From contig JACJKV010000007.1 of the NCBI GenBank assembly GCA_016901755.1, forward strand, positions 20,796 to 84,795: a stretch of DNA of 64,000 nucleotides, written 5' to 3'. This stretch comes from Thomasclavelia spiroformis (GTDB taxonomy: Bacteria > Bacillota_I > Bacilli_A > Erysipelotrichales > Coprobacillaceae). Below are positions 53,177 through 62,082 of the stretch, in pieces (the first letter of the stretch is position 1; each line of letters starts with the position of its first letter). Position numbers and translations under genes: made by a program. The notes beneath the pieces are model-generated. The model saw nothing but the letters and a program-made list of their open reading frames with translations. It did no database searches and was not told where the DNA came from.

Positions 53177-53860
53177 ATGAATGAAAAACGACTGCTATTT
53201 ATAAAAAAAGCATTACTATGGATCACAGGTTTGCTGGCAATATCAAATATGCTGATTCTGCTGTTCTTTAAAAGTCATGTTAATGTTGGCAATATGATAT
53301 TCCGTTTTGTGCAGTACTGTGCCATGATGATGGTACTGATGATGCCTACGCTATTAAAAAAATGGTTTCGTATTACTATTCCATTAGGTCTTTATATCGT
53401 AATAGCTCTGTTTGCATTTAATGCCCTGGTTTTAGGAGATGCCCTGAATTTTTATGGAAGATATCCCTGGTGGGATTCTGTCCTGCATTTCCATTCAGGA
53501 ATTATTCTGTCATTTGTGGCGTTATGGCTGATACATCTGATCATGGAGAAAAACAGTAAATATATTTATTTCAATAAGTATTTTCTGTCACTGTTTATTG
53601 TGATGTTTTCTTTAGGAATGGGGGCGTTGTGGGAAATTGGTGAATACACTTGTGATGATCTGTTTCATACCAACAGTCAGCAGTATATGAAGACAACTTC
53701 TGGAACGATGGTATCTTCAGGTGATATTCCTTTGGCTGGCCATGATGCATTAACTGATACGATCAAAGATCTGGCTTTGGATTTGGGTGGTTCATTAGTT
53801 GTTTCGGCCTATGGCTTTGTTCGTCATGAAAGTCTGAAAAAAAGTATAATCGAGAGATGA
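53177..53860 (+). CDS. DUF2238 (YjdF-like) membrane protein
   Basis: The 227-residue protein has about five membrane helices. The conserved stretch GRYPWWDSVLHFHSG and WEIGEYTCDDLF, followed by DTIKDLALDLGG, matches DUF2238. These conserved Asp/His/Glu residues suggest a metal or catalytic site in the membrane. Function unknown. The last codons lie in a perfect inverted repeat shared with the dnaK gene. Confidence 0.82.
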   Translation: MNEKRLLFIKKALLWITGLLAISNMLILLFFKSHVNVGNMIFRFVQYCAMMMVLMMPTLLKKWFRITIPLGLYIVIALFAFNALVLGDALNFYGRYPWWDSVLHFHSGIILSFVALWLIHLIMEKNSKYIYFNKYFLSLFIVMFSLGMGALWEIGEYTCDDLFHTNSQQYMKTTSGTMVSSGDIPLAGHDALTDTIKDLALDLGGSLVVSAYGFVRHESLKKSIIER

Positions 53861-53880
53861 TTATCTCTCGATTATACTTT
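53841..53880. terminator. 18-bp perfect inverted repeat shared by two convergent gene ends
   Basis: Positions 53841-53858 and 53863-53880 are exact reverse complements with a four-base GATT loop. A T run follows on the minus strand, so it terminates the dnaK operon, and more weakly the DUF2238 gene. Both proteins end in the same five residues, SIIER, because the repeat encodes both C-termini. Confidence 0.9.
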
Positions 53881-55621
53881 GTGCTAAATGTTCTAAATTG
53901 ATTTTGGCATCTTTGAGCTGCTGAATATCACTTTCAGGTGCGTTTTCATAATCAAATTTTTTGGTCATTTTCTGTAAAGAGGCTAATTCAGCTTTAATCT
54001 GTTTTCTTAAATTTTTATCCATGTCTTTTTTATGGTTGACCAGACCTGCGTTGACCTGGATCATGAGATTTTCTACTTCATTTTTAAAGAGCAAACGATC
54101 TTTTAAAATATTATCCTGAGTTTCATACATCTTGGCTTCACGAATAGCTTCTTCAATATCTTTATCAGACATTTTTGAAGAGCCTTCAATAGTAATGCTT
54201 TGGCTGTTGCCAGAAGCCAGATCTTTTGCTGAAACCTGCACGATACCATTACTGTCAATATTGAAGGTAACTTCAATTTGTGGAACACCACGCAAGGCTC
54301 TTTTTATTTTTTTCAGTTTGAATTTTCCTAATGACTGATTATCTTTAGCCAGTGGACGTTCTCCCTGTAAAACATTAATTTCAACCTGTGTCTGAAAGTT
54401 TGCCGAAGTCGTGAAAATCTGACTTTCACTGATTGGAATCGTGCTGTTTCGAGGAATTAATGGTGTGGCTACACCACCTACAGTTTCAATCGATAATGTA
54501 AGTGGAGTAACATCTAAAAGCAGGATATCATTTTCCTGACCATATAAAACCATTTCACCGCTTAATTTTCCTGCTTGAATAGCTGCGCCTAATGCGACAC
54601 ATTCATCAGGGTTAAGAGCTTTGCTGGGCTCTTTAGCTGTGATTTCTTTGACTTTTTCCTGAACGGCAGGAATCCTTGAAGAACCACCGACTAAAATGAT
54701 CTTCTGTAAATCAACAGGTGTTAATCGTGCATCGTTTAAAGCGTTTTGCATTGGTAGAACAGTTTTTTCAACCAGATGTTTAGTTAATTGATTAAATTTT
54801 TCTCTTGTTAGTGTCATCTCCAGATTTTTAGGCTGATTATTGACAGTAGTGATAAAAGGTAACGAAATGAAGGTACTGTTTACTGTTGACAATTCGATTT
54901 TTGCTTTTTCACTGGCTTCCAGGATACGGCTGTATGCGACCGTATCTTTTGACAGATCGATACCTTCACTGTTTTTAAAGTTTTGAATGAGATAATCGCA
55001 TATGGCCTGATTGAAATCATCACCACCAAGATGATTATCACCAGAGGTTGACAGAACTTCAATAACACCATTGCCAATTTCGATAATTGACACGTCAAAA
55101 GTTCCTCCTCCAAGATCAAAAACCATGATTTTCTGACCATAGTCATTTTCTAAACCATAAGCTAAAGCTGCTGCGGTCGGTTCATTGATAATTCTCAAAA
55201 CTTCTAATCCGGCTATTTTTCCAGCATCTTTGGTGGCCTGTCTTTGGGCATCGTTAAAATAAGCGGGAACAGTAATGACGGCCTGAGTCACTTCTTCACC
55301 TAAATAATTTTGGGCATCGATCTTTAATTTCTGTAAGATCATTGAAGAAATGATTTGTGGTGTCATTTTTCTGCCATCGATATTTTTTGTATAATTATTT
55401 CCCATTTCTCTTTTGATCGACTGGAAAGTACGATCGGGATTCATGGCCATCTGTCTTTTAGCAGTTTCACCGACCAGTCTTCTGCCATTTTTGTCAAAGG
55501 CAACAATACTAGGGGTTGTTTTTTGATTTTCAGCATTTTCAATGATCTTGGCTTTACCATTTTCATAAAAAGCCATACAGCTGTTCGTTGTTCCTAAATC
55601 TATACCAATTACTTTTGTCAT
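53861..55621 (-). CDS. Hsp70 chaperone, short DnaK-like protein
   Basis: The ATPase domain has the Hsp70 signatures [22 protein letters not shown] and [10 protein letters not shown]. The substrate-binding domain follows ([17 protein letters not shown]). At 586 residues it lacks the flexible C-terminal tail of housekeeping DnaK (usually 610-640). It is not with hrcA-grpE-dnaJ but with a special J-protein, DUF5685 and a zinc-ribbon membrane protein. So it is probably a second, dedicated Hsp70. Shadow frames on both strands were ignored. Confidence 0.9.
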   Translation of the reverse strand: MTKVIGIDLGTTNSCMAFYENGKAKIIENAENQKTTPSIVAFDKNGRRLVGETAKRQMAMNPDRTFQSIKREMGNNYTKNIDGRKMTPQIISSMILQKLKIDAQNYLGEEVTQAVITVPAYFNDAQRQATKDAGKIAGLEVLRIINEPTAAALAYGLENDYGQKIMVFDLGGGTFDVSIIEIGNGVIEVLSTSGDNHLGGDDFNQAICDYLIQNFKNSEGIDLSKDTVAYSRILEASEKAKIELSTVNSTFISLPFITTVNNQPKNLEMTLTREKFNQLTKHLVEKTVLPMQNALNDARLTPVDLQKIILVGGSSRIPAVQEKVKEITAKEPSKALNPDECVALGAAIQAGKLSGEMVLYGQENDILLLDVTPLTLSIETVGGVATPLIPRNSTIPISESQIFTTSANFQTQVEINVLQGERPLAKDNQSLGKFKLKKIKRALRGVPQIEVTFNIDSNGIVQVSAKDLASGNSQSITIEGSSKMSDKDIEEAIREAKMYETQDNILKDRLLFKNEVENLMIQVNAGLVNHKKDMDKNLRKQIKAELASLQKMTKKFDYENAPESDIQQLKDAKINLEHLAQSIIER

Positions 55622-55632
55622 AATCTATCTCC

Positions 55633-56259
55633 TTAACAACATAAATAATATCCTCGTCCGCCACAGCAGTAAAAGGACAGACAGTTCATACACATCAGAT
55701 AGTAGCAGCAGTTCATCATATTCATAGGACGACCATATTGCTGACTGGTTTGACGGTATTGCTGCTGATTTCCCTGCAGCTGATTTAATAACAGGATATA
55801 TTGAATATTCATAGGCTCCATATTTACGGCAGTCTGAGCATATTCACGGGCACGAATATTGTTTCCGACACCGTTTTCTGCCAAAGCTGCATAATAGAAC
55901 CAGATACTGCTTTTATTGCGAATCTGATTGAGAATCTGCAATGCTTCACCATATCTGCCAGCCTGAATATAGGCAGCAGCTTCCTGATATGCTTCCTGAT
56001 CATTACCACTGTACTGGTATCCTCCACTTGAATAAGCTGACTGATTGCCATAAGTATGTTGAGTAAAACCTTTTTTACGTTCATCCATGATCGTCTTATA
56101 GGCAGTTTGTACTTCTTTGAATTTTTCAGTATATTCAGCCTGTCTAGGATTACCAATATTGGCATCGGGATGATATTTTTTAGAAAGCGTACGATACGCT
56201 TTTTTGACTTCATCATCACTTGCATCAGGAGTGATTCCTAATACCTGATAGGGATTCAT
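55633..56259 (-). CDS. J-domain protein with Cys-rich tail
   Basis: Residues 1-65 are a J domain with the HPD motif (YHPDAN) needed to stimulate Hsp70. A Gln/Tyr/Gly-rich linker and TPR-like helices ([20 protein letters not shown] and [20 protein letters not shown]) follow. The last 27 residues hold eight Cys ([21 protein letters not shown]). It lacks the zinc-finger and C-terminal domains of DnaJ. It lies 11 bases upstream of the Hsp70 gene and overlaps the DUF5685 gene by four bases. Confidence 0.88.
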   Translation of the reverse strand: MNPYQVLGITPDASDDEVKKAYRTLSKKYHPDANIGNPRQAEYTEKFKEVQTAYKTIMDERKKGFTQHTYGNQSAYSSGGYQYSGNDQEAYQEAAAYIQAGRYGEALQILNQIRNKSSIWFYYAALAENGVGNNIRAREYAQTAVNMEPMNIQYILLLNQLQGNQQQYRQTSQQYGRPMNMMNCCYYLMCMNCLSFYCCGGRGYYLCC

Positions 56260-57089
56260 TTCTTTTCCTCCAGTCTTTTTTGTCTGATTAGTTCAAATTT
56301 GGTCCATATCCCACTGTAAATAATATTTTTTAAAATATCAGCATTTTCGATAATTGGCAGTTTTTCAAAATAAAAACTGCTTTGTGATATCATCATTTCT
56401 AAAATTGTATAACATTCATCATGAAAATGCGAATCATTGATTTTTGCTTTAAATGGATTGTAGCTGTTATTTTTAATATCGGCTTCAATATCTTCATAAG
56501 CATCGATGAGATAAATGAATTTACCAAGATAATAACCCATGCTGTAAAGATCATCTTTAAAAATATCATCCTGATATGTCATGATTTCACCCATGACATG
56601 ACCAAAACAGCCAGCAATATGATCGAGATCCTGACAGTTGTTATTTTCCAGTTCATGGATCTTATCCAGCTGTCTTAAAATCTTTGATACTTTTTGCGGA
56701 TAGCGTTTTTGAGTTTTAAGAAATTCTTTTTTTAACAGCTGGCGAAATATTTTGCTTTTCAGGCTGTTTTCATCTAAAACATCATCTTCCAGTTTATAAT
56801 AGGTTAAGATCATGTTCATATCACTGGCATATTCCAGACAGCTGTTTGATCTTACTTTTTTCTGATGTAAGGGATGAAGTGGACATCTTATCGTTTTTAC
56901 TGTTTCTTTTGGTTCATACAGACCACTTAGTAATATTCCCACAAAAGTCAGATCATTATTAAGGGTCAACTGACTTTTTTTACCGTGAGAAGCTTTGAGC
57001 TGCTGACATAGTCCGCAGTAATACTGCTGATATTTATCAAAATCTTTTATTTTCAGCTCTGGCTGATTGATGACAACATAACCAAACAT
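56256..57089 (-). CDS. DUF5685-like protein
   Basis: The start [20 protein letters not shown], followed by [10 protein letters not shown], is the conserved opening of DUF5685 proteins, with a CxxC. The rest is helical, with Cys, Asp and His residues ([34 protein letters not shown]) that recall metal- or prenyl-diphosphate-binding helical folds. At 277 residues it is complete. In gut Firmicutes this family is often beside such J-proteins. Function unknown; it is probably the client or partner of the Hsp70 pair. Confidence 0.75.
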   Translation of the reverse strand: MFGYVVINQPELKIKDFDKYQQYYCGLCQQLKASHGKKSQLTLNNDLTFVGILLSGLYEPKETVKTIRCPLHPLHQKKVRSNSCLEYASDMNMILTYYKLEDDVLDENSLKSKIFRQLLKKEFLKTQKRYPQKVSKILRQLDKIHELENNNCQDLDHIAGCFGHVMGEIMTYQDDIFKDDLYSMGYYLGKFIYLIDAYEDIEADIKNNSYNPFKAKINDSHFHDECYTILEMMISQSSFYFEKLPIIENADILKNIIYSGIWTKFELIRQKRLEEKK

Positions 57090-57091
57090 AA

Positions 57092-57484
57092 TTATGATCT
57101 CTTTTCAAATTTATGATGACATTTTGGACAGGTAACGATGATTTTTCCTTTACCCTTAGGCAATCTTACCATCTGCTGACACTGGGGACAGCGATAGTAT
57201 TTGTGCTGTCTGTCAGATAATCTTGTTTTCTGTAATTTAAAAAATCTTGAAATGGGTTTAATGAGATTTAAATATTTTTCGTTTTCATGATATCTTTTAT
57301 AAATCTGTTTGGAAAACATACGATATAAAATCAAAAACCATAATGCGTATGCGATGATCATGATTATAAAGTTATTAAAAAAGATATTGAAAATAAGTAA
57401 AAATATAACCAGATATAAAGCGTGAGTATTTAAGCTGTCTACTCCATATCTTCCTTGCATAAAGCGAATAAATCGTTCTTTCAT
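57092..57484 (-). CDS. Membrane protein with C-terminal zinc ribbon
   Basis: The 130-residue protein has one long or two short membrane helices at about residues 24-55 and a zinc ribbon at the end (CPQCQQMVRLPKGKG and CPKCHHKF). It is the first gene of the Hsp70 operon, 2 bases from the DUF5685 gene. AAAGGAG stands before the ATG, and TATAAT is about 20 bases further upstream. It may anchor the module at the membrane. Confidence 0.7.
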   Translation of the reverse strand: MKERFIRFMQGRYGVDSLNTHALYLVIFLLIFNIFFNNFIIMIIAYALWFLILYRMFSKQIYKRYHENEKYLNLIKPISRFFKLQKTRLSDRQHKYYRCPQCQQMVRLPKGKGKIIVTCPKCHHKFEKRS

Positions 57485-57640
57485 AACGGCTCTCTCCTTT
57501 TTAGATAGGATTATAGGATTTCATTATTAACAAAACATGAACTCATGGTTATTATATAGAAAATTTTATAGAAGTAAAATAAATCTGTGAAAATCATTAT
57601 TTTTTATCACATATATGTTATGATGTCATGGGGTGAAAAT

Positions 57641-59374
57641 ATGCTTGTATCGTGTATTGATTTAACAAAATATCATGGTGAAAAATGCATTTTGGACCAT
57701 GTGGAATTACATATTGAAAATAAAGATAAAATCGGTTTACTGGGAGTCAATGGAACAGGAAAATCTACTTTTTTAAAAATCCTGACCGGCAGAGAAGATT
57801 ATGATGGAAAGATGACGTATCAAAAAGATATCAGAATCAATTATCTGCCTCAGACACCTATCTATGATAAAGAAGATACTATCTGGCAGACCGTAAAAAA
57901 AGAAATTGAAGAAGTCAATGATTTTGAAATCAAATCATCATTGGGAAAATTGGGAATCTATGATTTAACAGTGAAAATTGGTCATCTTTCGGGAGGACAG
58001 CTCAAAAGAGTCGCTTTGGCCATAGCCTTGGTCAAACCTTGTGATTTACTGGTTTTAGATGAACCAACAAACCATCTGGACAATACGATGATCGATTATC
58101 TGGAAAAATATCTGATCAAATGGAATAAAGGCTTAGTGATGGTAACCCATGACCGTTATTTTTTAGAAAGAGTGGTCAATAAAATTATAGAGATCGATCA
58201 TGGACAGCTTTATAAATATGAAGCTAATTATTCACGTTATCTGGCTTTAAAACAGGAAAGAGAAGAAATACAGTTAAAAAATCAGCGTAAGAGAAAACTG
58301 TTTTTAAAAAAGGAACTGGAATGGGTTCGTGCTGGGGTACAGGCCCGCACGACTAAAAGCAAAGACCGTCTGCAGCGCTTTGAAAAGCTTAGCCAGATCA
58401 AAGATGTTGAGCTAAATGGTCAAATAGCCATGATTCATACAATGTCTCGTTTAGGTAAAAAAACAATCGAATTACATCACATATCCAAAAGTTTTCATCA
58501 GCAAAAGCTTTTTGATGATTTTTCATATGTTTTTAAGCAGCATGACCGTATTGGTATTTTAGGAGATAATGGCACAGGAAAATCGACATTACTGAATATG
58601 ATCACTGGCTTGCTTGCAAGTGATACTGGGGAGATTGTTATTGGGGAGACAGTACGTTTTGGTTATTTTAAACAGGGGCATGATGATCTGCCTGAACAAA
58701 AAAGAGTGATTGACTATATTCAGGATATTTCTAATGACTTTGTCAGTGATGGACAGAGAATGTCTGCTAAAGATATGCTGGAAAGATTTCTCTTTGATGC
58801 CAAAGCTCAATATACCGTTATTTCTCGATTATCTGGGGGAGAAAAAAGAAGACTGTATCTGCTGAGAGTTTTAATGATGATGCCTAATGTTTTGATTCTG
58901 GATGAGCCTACAAACGATCTGGATATTGAAACCCTGTCAGTGCTGGAGGATTATCTTGATGACTTTGCAGGAATCATTATTGTGGTCAGTCATGACCGAT
59001 ATTTTTTAGATCGCATCTGTGATGGACTTTTCATTATCAAAGATCATCATATCAGTTATGTTAATGGTGGATATAGTGTTAATCTTGATACGACGACAAA
59101 AACAGAAAAAGAAAAAAAACCGATCAGGAAAAGTCGTGAACCTCGTCTTGCTATGAGTTATCAGGAAAAAAAGGAATTTGCGGTCATCGAAGATGAAATT
59201 GTTGAACTGGAAAATCGCATTACTGAACTGGAAGATCAAATGGAATCAGTTACTGATTATCAGAAAATTACTAAACTGACCAGACAAAGAGATGAGCTTT
59301 TGGAATTACTGGAAAATAAAAATGATCGATTTTTATATCTGTTAGATTTGCAGGAAAAAATAAATAATCAGTAA
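57641..59374 (+). CDS. ABC-F family ATPase, Uup-like
   Basis: Two ABC domains without membrane segments carry GVNGTGKST and GDNGTGKST, signature LSGGQLKR and LSGGEKRR, and LDEPTNHLD and LDEPTNDLD. The C-terminus adds a coiled-coil (residues about 505-577, KEFAVIEDEIVELENRITEL) like the DNA-binding tail of Uup. ATG 57641 follows GGGGTGA; the frame is open to 57587 but lacks a start signal there. Likely a ribosome- or replication-linked translation factor, not a resistance gene, though that is inferred from the tail. Confidence 0.9.
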   Translation: MLVSCIDLTKYHGEKCILDHVELHIENKDKIGLLGVNGTGKSTFLKILTGREDYDGKMTYQKDIRINYLPQTPIYDKEDTIWQTVKKEIEEVNDFEIKSSLGKLGIYDLTVKIGHLSGGQLKRVALAIALVKPCDLLVLDEPTNHLDNTMIDYLEKYLIKWNKGLVMVTHDRYFLERVVNKIIEIDHGQLYKYEANYSRYLALKQEREEIQLKNQRKRKLFLKKELEWVRAGVQARTTKSKDRLQRFEKLSQIKDVELNGQIAMIHTMSRLGKKTIELHHISKSFHQQKLFDDFSYVFKQHDRIGILGDNGTGKSTLLNMITGLLASDTGEIVIGETVRFGYFKQGHDDLPEQKRVIDYIQDISNDFVSDGQRMSAKDMLERFLFDAKAQYTVISRLSGGEKRRLYLLRVLMMMPNVLILDEPTNDLDIETLSVLEDYLDDFAGIIIVVSHDRYFLDRICDGLFIIKDHHISYVNGGYSVNLDTTTKTEKEKKPIRKSREPRLAMSYQEKKEFAVIEDEIVELENRITELEDQMESVTDYQKITKLTRQRDELLELLENKNDRFLYLLDLQEKINNQ

Positions 59375-59399
59375 ATTGTACTTGTATATACAAAAAGCC

Positions 59400-59428
59400 T
59401 TGTATATGTTCCTGAAATAAGCGATAAT
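59400..59428 (+). promoter_or_regulatory. SigA-type promoter upstream of the TIM-barrel gene
   Basis: TTGTAT (59400-59405) and GATAAT (59423-59428) are 17 bases apart. A perfect 12-bp palindrome TTGTATATACAA (59382-59393) just upstream shares the sequence TTGTATAT with the -35 box. Confidence 0.55.
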
Positions 59429-59455
59429 GTATTATAGACAAAGGAAGGTGTAAAT

Positions 59456-60349
59456 ATGAAGAGATTTTTAAGTTGTACAAGTCAGGAATTAATAAATATG
59501 GACGGACAGGAATTAAAACAGTCTATCCTTGCCAGTGAAGGTAGAATTGTAATGACAGAAACAGTCGTAGCTATTGATCCATTGTTAGGTGATGTAACAA
59601 ATGCTGAACTGGCAGCATCATTTGGCAGTGATATGATCTTATTAAATTGTTTTGACTGTGAAAATCCTGAAATCAAAGGATTACCAGCTTGTGATAATCC
59701 CGTTAAAAAATTACAGGAATTAGTAGGAAGACCTGTTGGATGTAATCTGGAACCTGTTGATTTAGATGCTGATATGATGGAAGAAAGACATCAGATTGCT
59801 TCAGGACGTCAGGCTACAGCTTCTACTTATCAAAAAGCACAGGAATTAGGGTTTAATTTTATCTGTTTAACTGGAAATCCAGGAGTTGGAGTTTCTAATA
59901 AATCAATCTGTGAAGCTATCAAAGAAGCTAAAAAATATTTTAAAGGTCTGATCATTGCTGGAAAGATGCATGCCGCAGGAATTGATGAACCAATCGTTGA
60001 TATGGAAAGTATCAAAGAATTTATCGCAGCTGGAGCAGATGTCATCTTGATGCCAGCAGTTAATACAGTACCAGGATTAAGTGAAGCAGAAGTTACTGAA
60101 GCCTGCCGCTATATTAAAAGTCAGGGAGCTTTATCATTAAGTGCGATTGGAACCAGTCAGGAAGGTGCTGATGAAGCAACTATTCGTGAAATTGCTTTAT
60201 TGAATAAGCGTTGTGGTATCGATATTCAGCATATCGGTGATGCTGGTTTCTGTGGTATAGCATTACCAGAAAATATCATGACTCTTTCATTAGCGATTCG
60301 TGGTAAACGTCATACTTATCATCGTATTGCTTCTTCAATTAACAGATAA
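59456..60349 (+). CDS. TIM-barrel protein of unknown function (DUF7916-like)
   Basis: The 297-residue protein has alternating strands and helices with conserved ETVVAIDPLLGDVTNAEL, LLNCFDCENPEI, NLEPVDLDADMMEER, LTGNPGVGVSN and GADVILMPAVNTVPGLSE. These fit a PEP mutase/TIM-barrel-like fold that is often mislabelled haloacid dehalogenase. No catalytic role is established. It has its own promoter and terminator. Codon use is like its neighbours. Confidence 0.7.
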   Translation: MKRFLSCTSQELINMDGQELKQSILASEGRIVMTETVVAIDPLLGDVTNAELAASFGSDMILLNCFDCENPEIKGLPACDNPVKKLQELVGRPVGCNLEPVDLDADMMEERHQIASGRQATASTYQKAQELGFNFICLTGNPGVGVSNKSICEAIKEAKKYFKGLIIAGKMHAAGIDEPIVDMESIKEFIAAGADVILMPAVNTVPGLSEAEVTEACRYIKSQGALSLSAIGTSQEGADEATIREIALLNKRCGIDIQHIGDAGFCGIALPENIMTLSLAIRGKRHTYHRIASSINR

Positions 60350-60371
60350 GTGGTCAAAAGACCACTTTTTT
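60348..60371 (+). terminator. Terminator after the TIM-barrel gene
   Basis: AAGTGGTC (60348-60355) pairs with GACCACTT (60360-60367), loop AAAA, then T run. Confidence 0.88.
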
Positions 60372-60399
60372 GTTATGATGACAAAAAAAGGAGAAGAAT

Positions 60400-61146
60400 A
60401 TGAAAATCATTATGACACCCGCCAAGAATGTAAAAGCTGAAGTTGATTGTTTTGCAGTCGAAAGTCAGCCAGTATTTTTAACCTACACCCAAACGATCTT
60501 ATCTTCGCTGCAGCAGCTTTCTGCTTATCAGCTGCAGAAAATTCTCAAATGTTCTCCACGTCTTGCCCAAAAAACTTATGAGACTTATCAGCATATGAAT
60601 CTCTGTGAAAATCAGGTTCCTGCGTTCATGGCTTTTAAGGGAATTCAGTTTGATCATCTGGCAGGGGAACTGTTCAGCTATGAAGAATATGATTATATTC
60701 GCCGACACATTGTCATTCTTAGTGGGTTTTATGGTATTTTAAGACCATTTGATGGCATAGTTCCCTATCGCCTGGAATTAAATACGCCTGTCAGGATTGG
60801 TGAATACCGCAATCTTTACCAGTTCTGGAACCGCATCATTTATGATCAGCTGATCAAAGACGATCATCAGCTGCTTGATTTAGGCGGTAAACAGTACAGT
60901 CGTATGATCCATAAATATCTTGATGACAGTATTCAATATGTACAATGTCGTTTTAAAGAAAAGATCGCGGGAAAGCTGGTAGAAAAAGGGGTCTATGTCA
61001 ACATGGCGCGCGGTGAAATGATTCGCTATCTGGTGAAACATCAGATTAGCGATTTTGCTGGAGTTCGGTCTTTTGATATGCTGGGATATCGTTTTGATTC
61101 AAAGTTGTCGACAAAAGAACAGTATATTTTTGTTAGAGAAAGATAA
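60400..61146 (+). CDS. yaaA: Peroxide stress protein YaaA family (UPF0246)
   Basis: The start KIIMTPAKNVK, AFKGIQFDHL, LSGFYGILRPFDGIVPYRLE and the end VYVNMARGEMIRYLVKH match the YaaA family, which lowers free iron during peroxide stress in E. coli. At 248 residues it is full length. It is a single gene between a terminator and a promoter. A role in iron handling fits an anaerobe with many iron-sulfur enzymes. Confidence 0.93.
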   Translation: MKIIMTPAKNVKAEVDCFAVESQPVFLTYTQTILSSLQQLSAYQLQKILKCSPRLAQKTYETYQHMNLCENQVPAFMAFKGIQFDHLAGELFSYEEYDYIRRHIVILSGFYGILRPFDGIVPYRLELNTPVRIGEYRNLYQFWNRIIYDQLIKDDHQLLDLGGKQYSRMIHKYLDDSIQYVQCRFKEKIAGKLVEKGVYVNMARGEMIRYLVKHQISDFAGVRSFDMLGYRFDSKLSTKEQYIFVRER

Positions 61147-61159
61147 TAATGACTGGTCA

Positions 61160-61188
61160 TTGTCGTTAAATTTGTCTTTTGATATAAT
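61160..61188 (+). promoter_or_regulatory. SigA-type promoter for the lipid kinase and murE
   Basis: TTGTCG (61160-61165) and TATAAT (61183-61188) are 17 bases apart, with TGA before TATAAT as an extended -10. Confidence 0.7.
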
Positions 61189-61203
61189 AGATTTGGTGAT
61201 ACG

Positions 61204-62067
61204 ATGAAACACATTTTTATTTTAAAGCCTGATACTGATCAAAAGCTCATTCAATCGATCATGACGCTAATGCAGGGCAGAGATTATCAGTTTCGTTATA
61301 CCAGGGATATAGAAGATGCAGCCAGGATTGCTGAAAGCTATCGGCAACTGAACGATCATTATCGTCTCTATGCAGTAGGGGGAGATGGTTTTGTTCATAA
61401 AGTCGTTGCTGGTATGATTCACAGTCCTCATGAACTGGTTGTTATTCCCGCGGGTACTGGTAACGATCTGGCGCGTAGTCTTTATCCCGATATGGATCCA
61501 ATGAAGATCCTTGAAAGATCGCTGACAAAGCCAAGTCGTCTTGTCGATGTAATCAGATGTAATGACAATATTTACTGTATGAATGTGTTTTGTTGTGGTT
61601 TAGATGCAGAAGTTGGTAATATGGTCAATTTAAAACGGGATACGATGCAATGGATTCCTAAATCTTTTCATTATAGCTATATGATCTTAAAAAAATTATG
61701 TCATCTGCAGTTTTATCCGACAGTTATTGAGATAAAAGATCGACCACTGTTTTCAGGTGATGTCGTGATTTGTGCCTTTTGTAATGGCCGCTTTTTTGGC
61801 GGTGGGGTTTTCATAGGCTATCAAAGTAAGTTGGATGACGGGTTGATCGATATCAATGTGGTTAGTGGTATCAGTAAAACACATCTGCTGTTATATCTGA
61901 AAGCATTGCTGATATCAAAACTTGATCATAAAGATCATTATGTTCACTGGCAAGAATCAGCAGTTACAGTGAAAACCAGTCAGTATGTTAATATTGATGG
62001 TGAAGTATATGAACTTGGCATTTATCATCTGCAATGTCTGCATCAGGTATTAAAACTTGTATATTAG
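61204..62067 (+). CDS. Diacylglycerol/lipid kinase (DagK-type)
   Basis: The DAGK catalytic domain is seen in LYAVGGDGFVHKV and VIPAGTGNDLARSLYP, and the C-terminal domain in VNIDGEVYELG. Family members phosphorylate diacylglycerol or other lipids at the membrane face, in turnover of lipoteichoic-acid-derived DAG. At 287 residues it is normal. It lies 15 bases upstream of murE, suggesting co-transcription. Confidence 0.9.
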   Translation: MKHIFILKPDTDQKLIQSIMTLMQGRDYQFRYTRDIEDAARIAESYRQLNDHYRLYAVGGDGFVHKVVAGMIHSPHELVVIPAGTGNDLARSLYPDMDPMKILERSLTKPSRLVDVIRCNDNIYCMNVFCCGLDAEVGNMVNLKRDTMQWIPKSFHYSYMILKKLCHLQFYPTVIEIKDRPLFSGDVVICAFCNGRFFGGGVFIGYQSKLDDGLIDINVVSGISKTHLLLYLKALLISKLDHKDHYVHWQESAVTVKTSQYVNIDGEVYELGIYHLQCLHQVLKLVY

Positions 62068-62082
62068 GAAAGAAGGATTTTT

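Noticed and set aside
57485..57640. CIRCE heat-shock operator for the Hsp70 operon
   Set aside because: The TTAGCACTC-N9-GAGTGCTAA pattern is absent from the gap.
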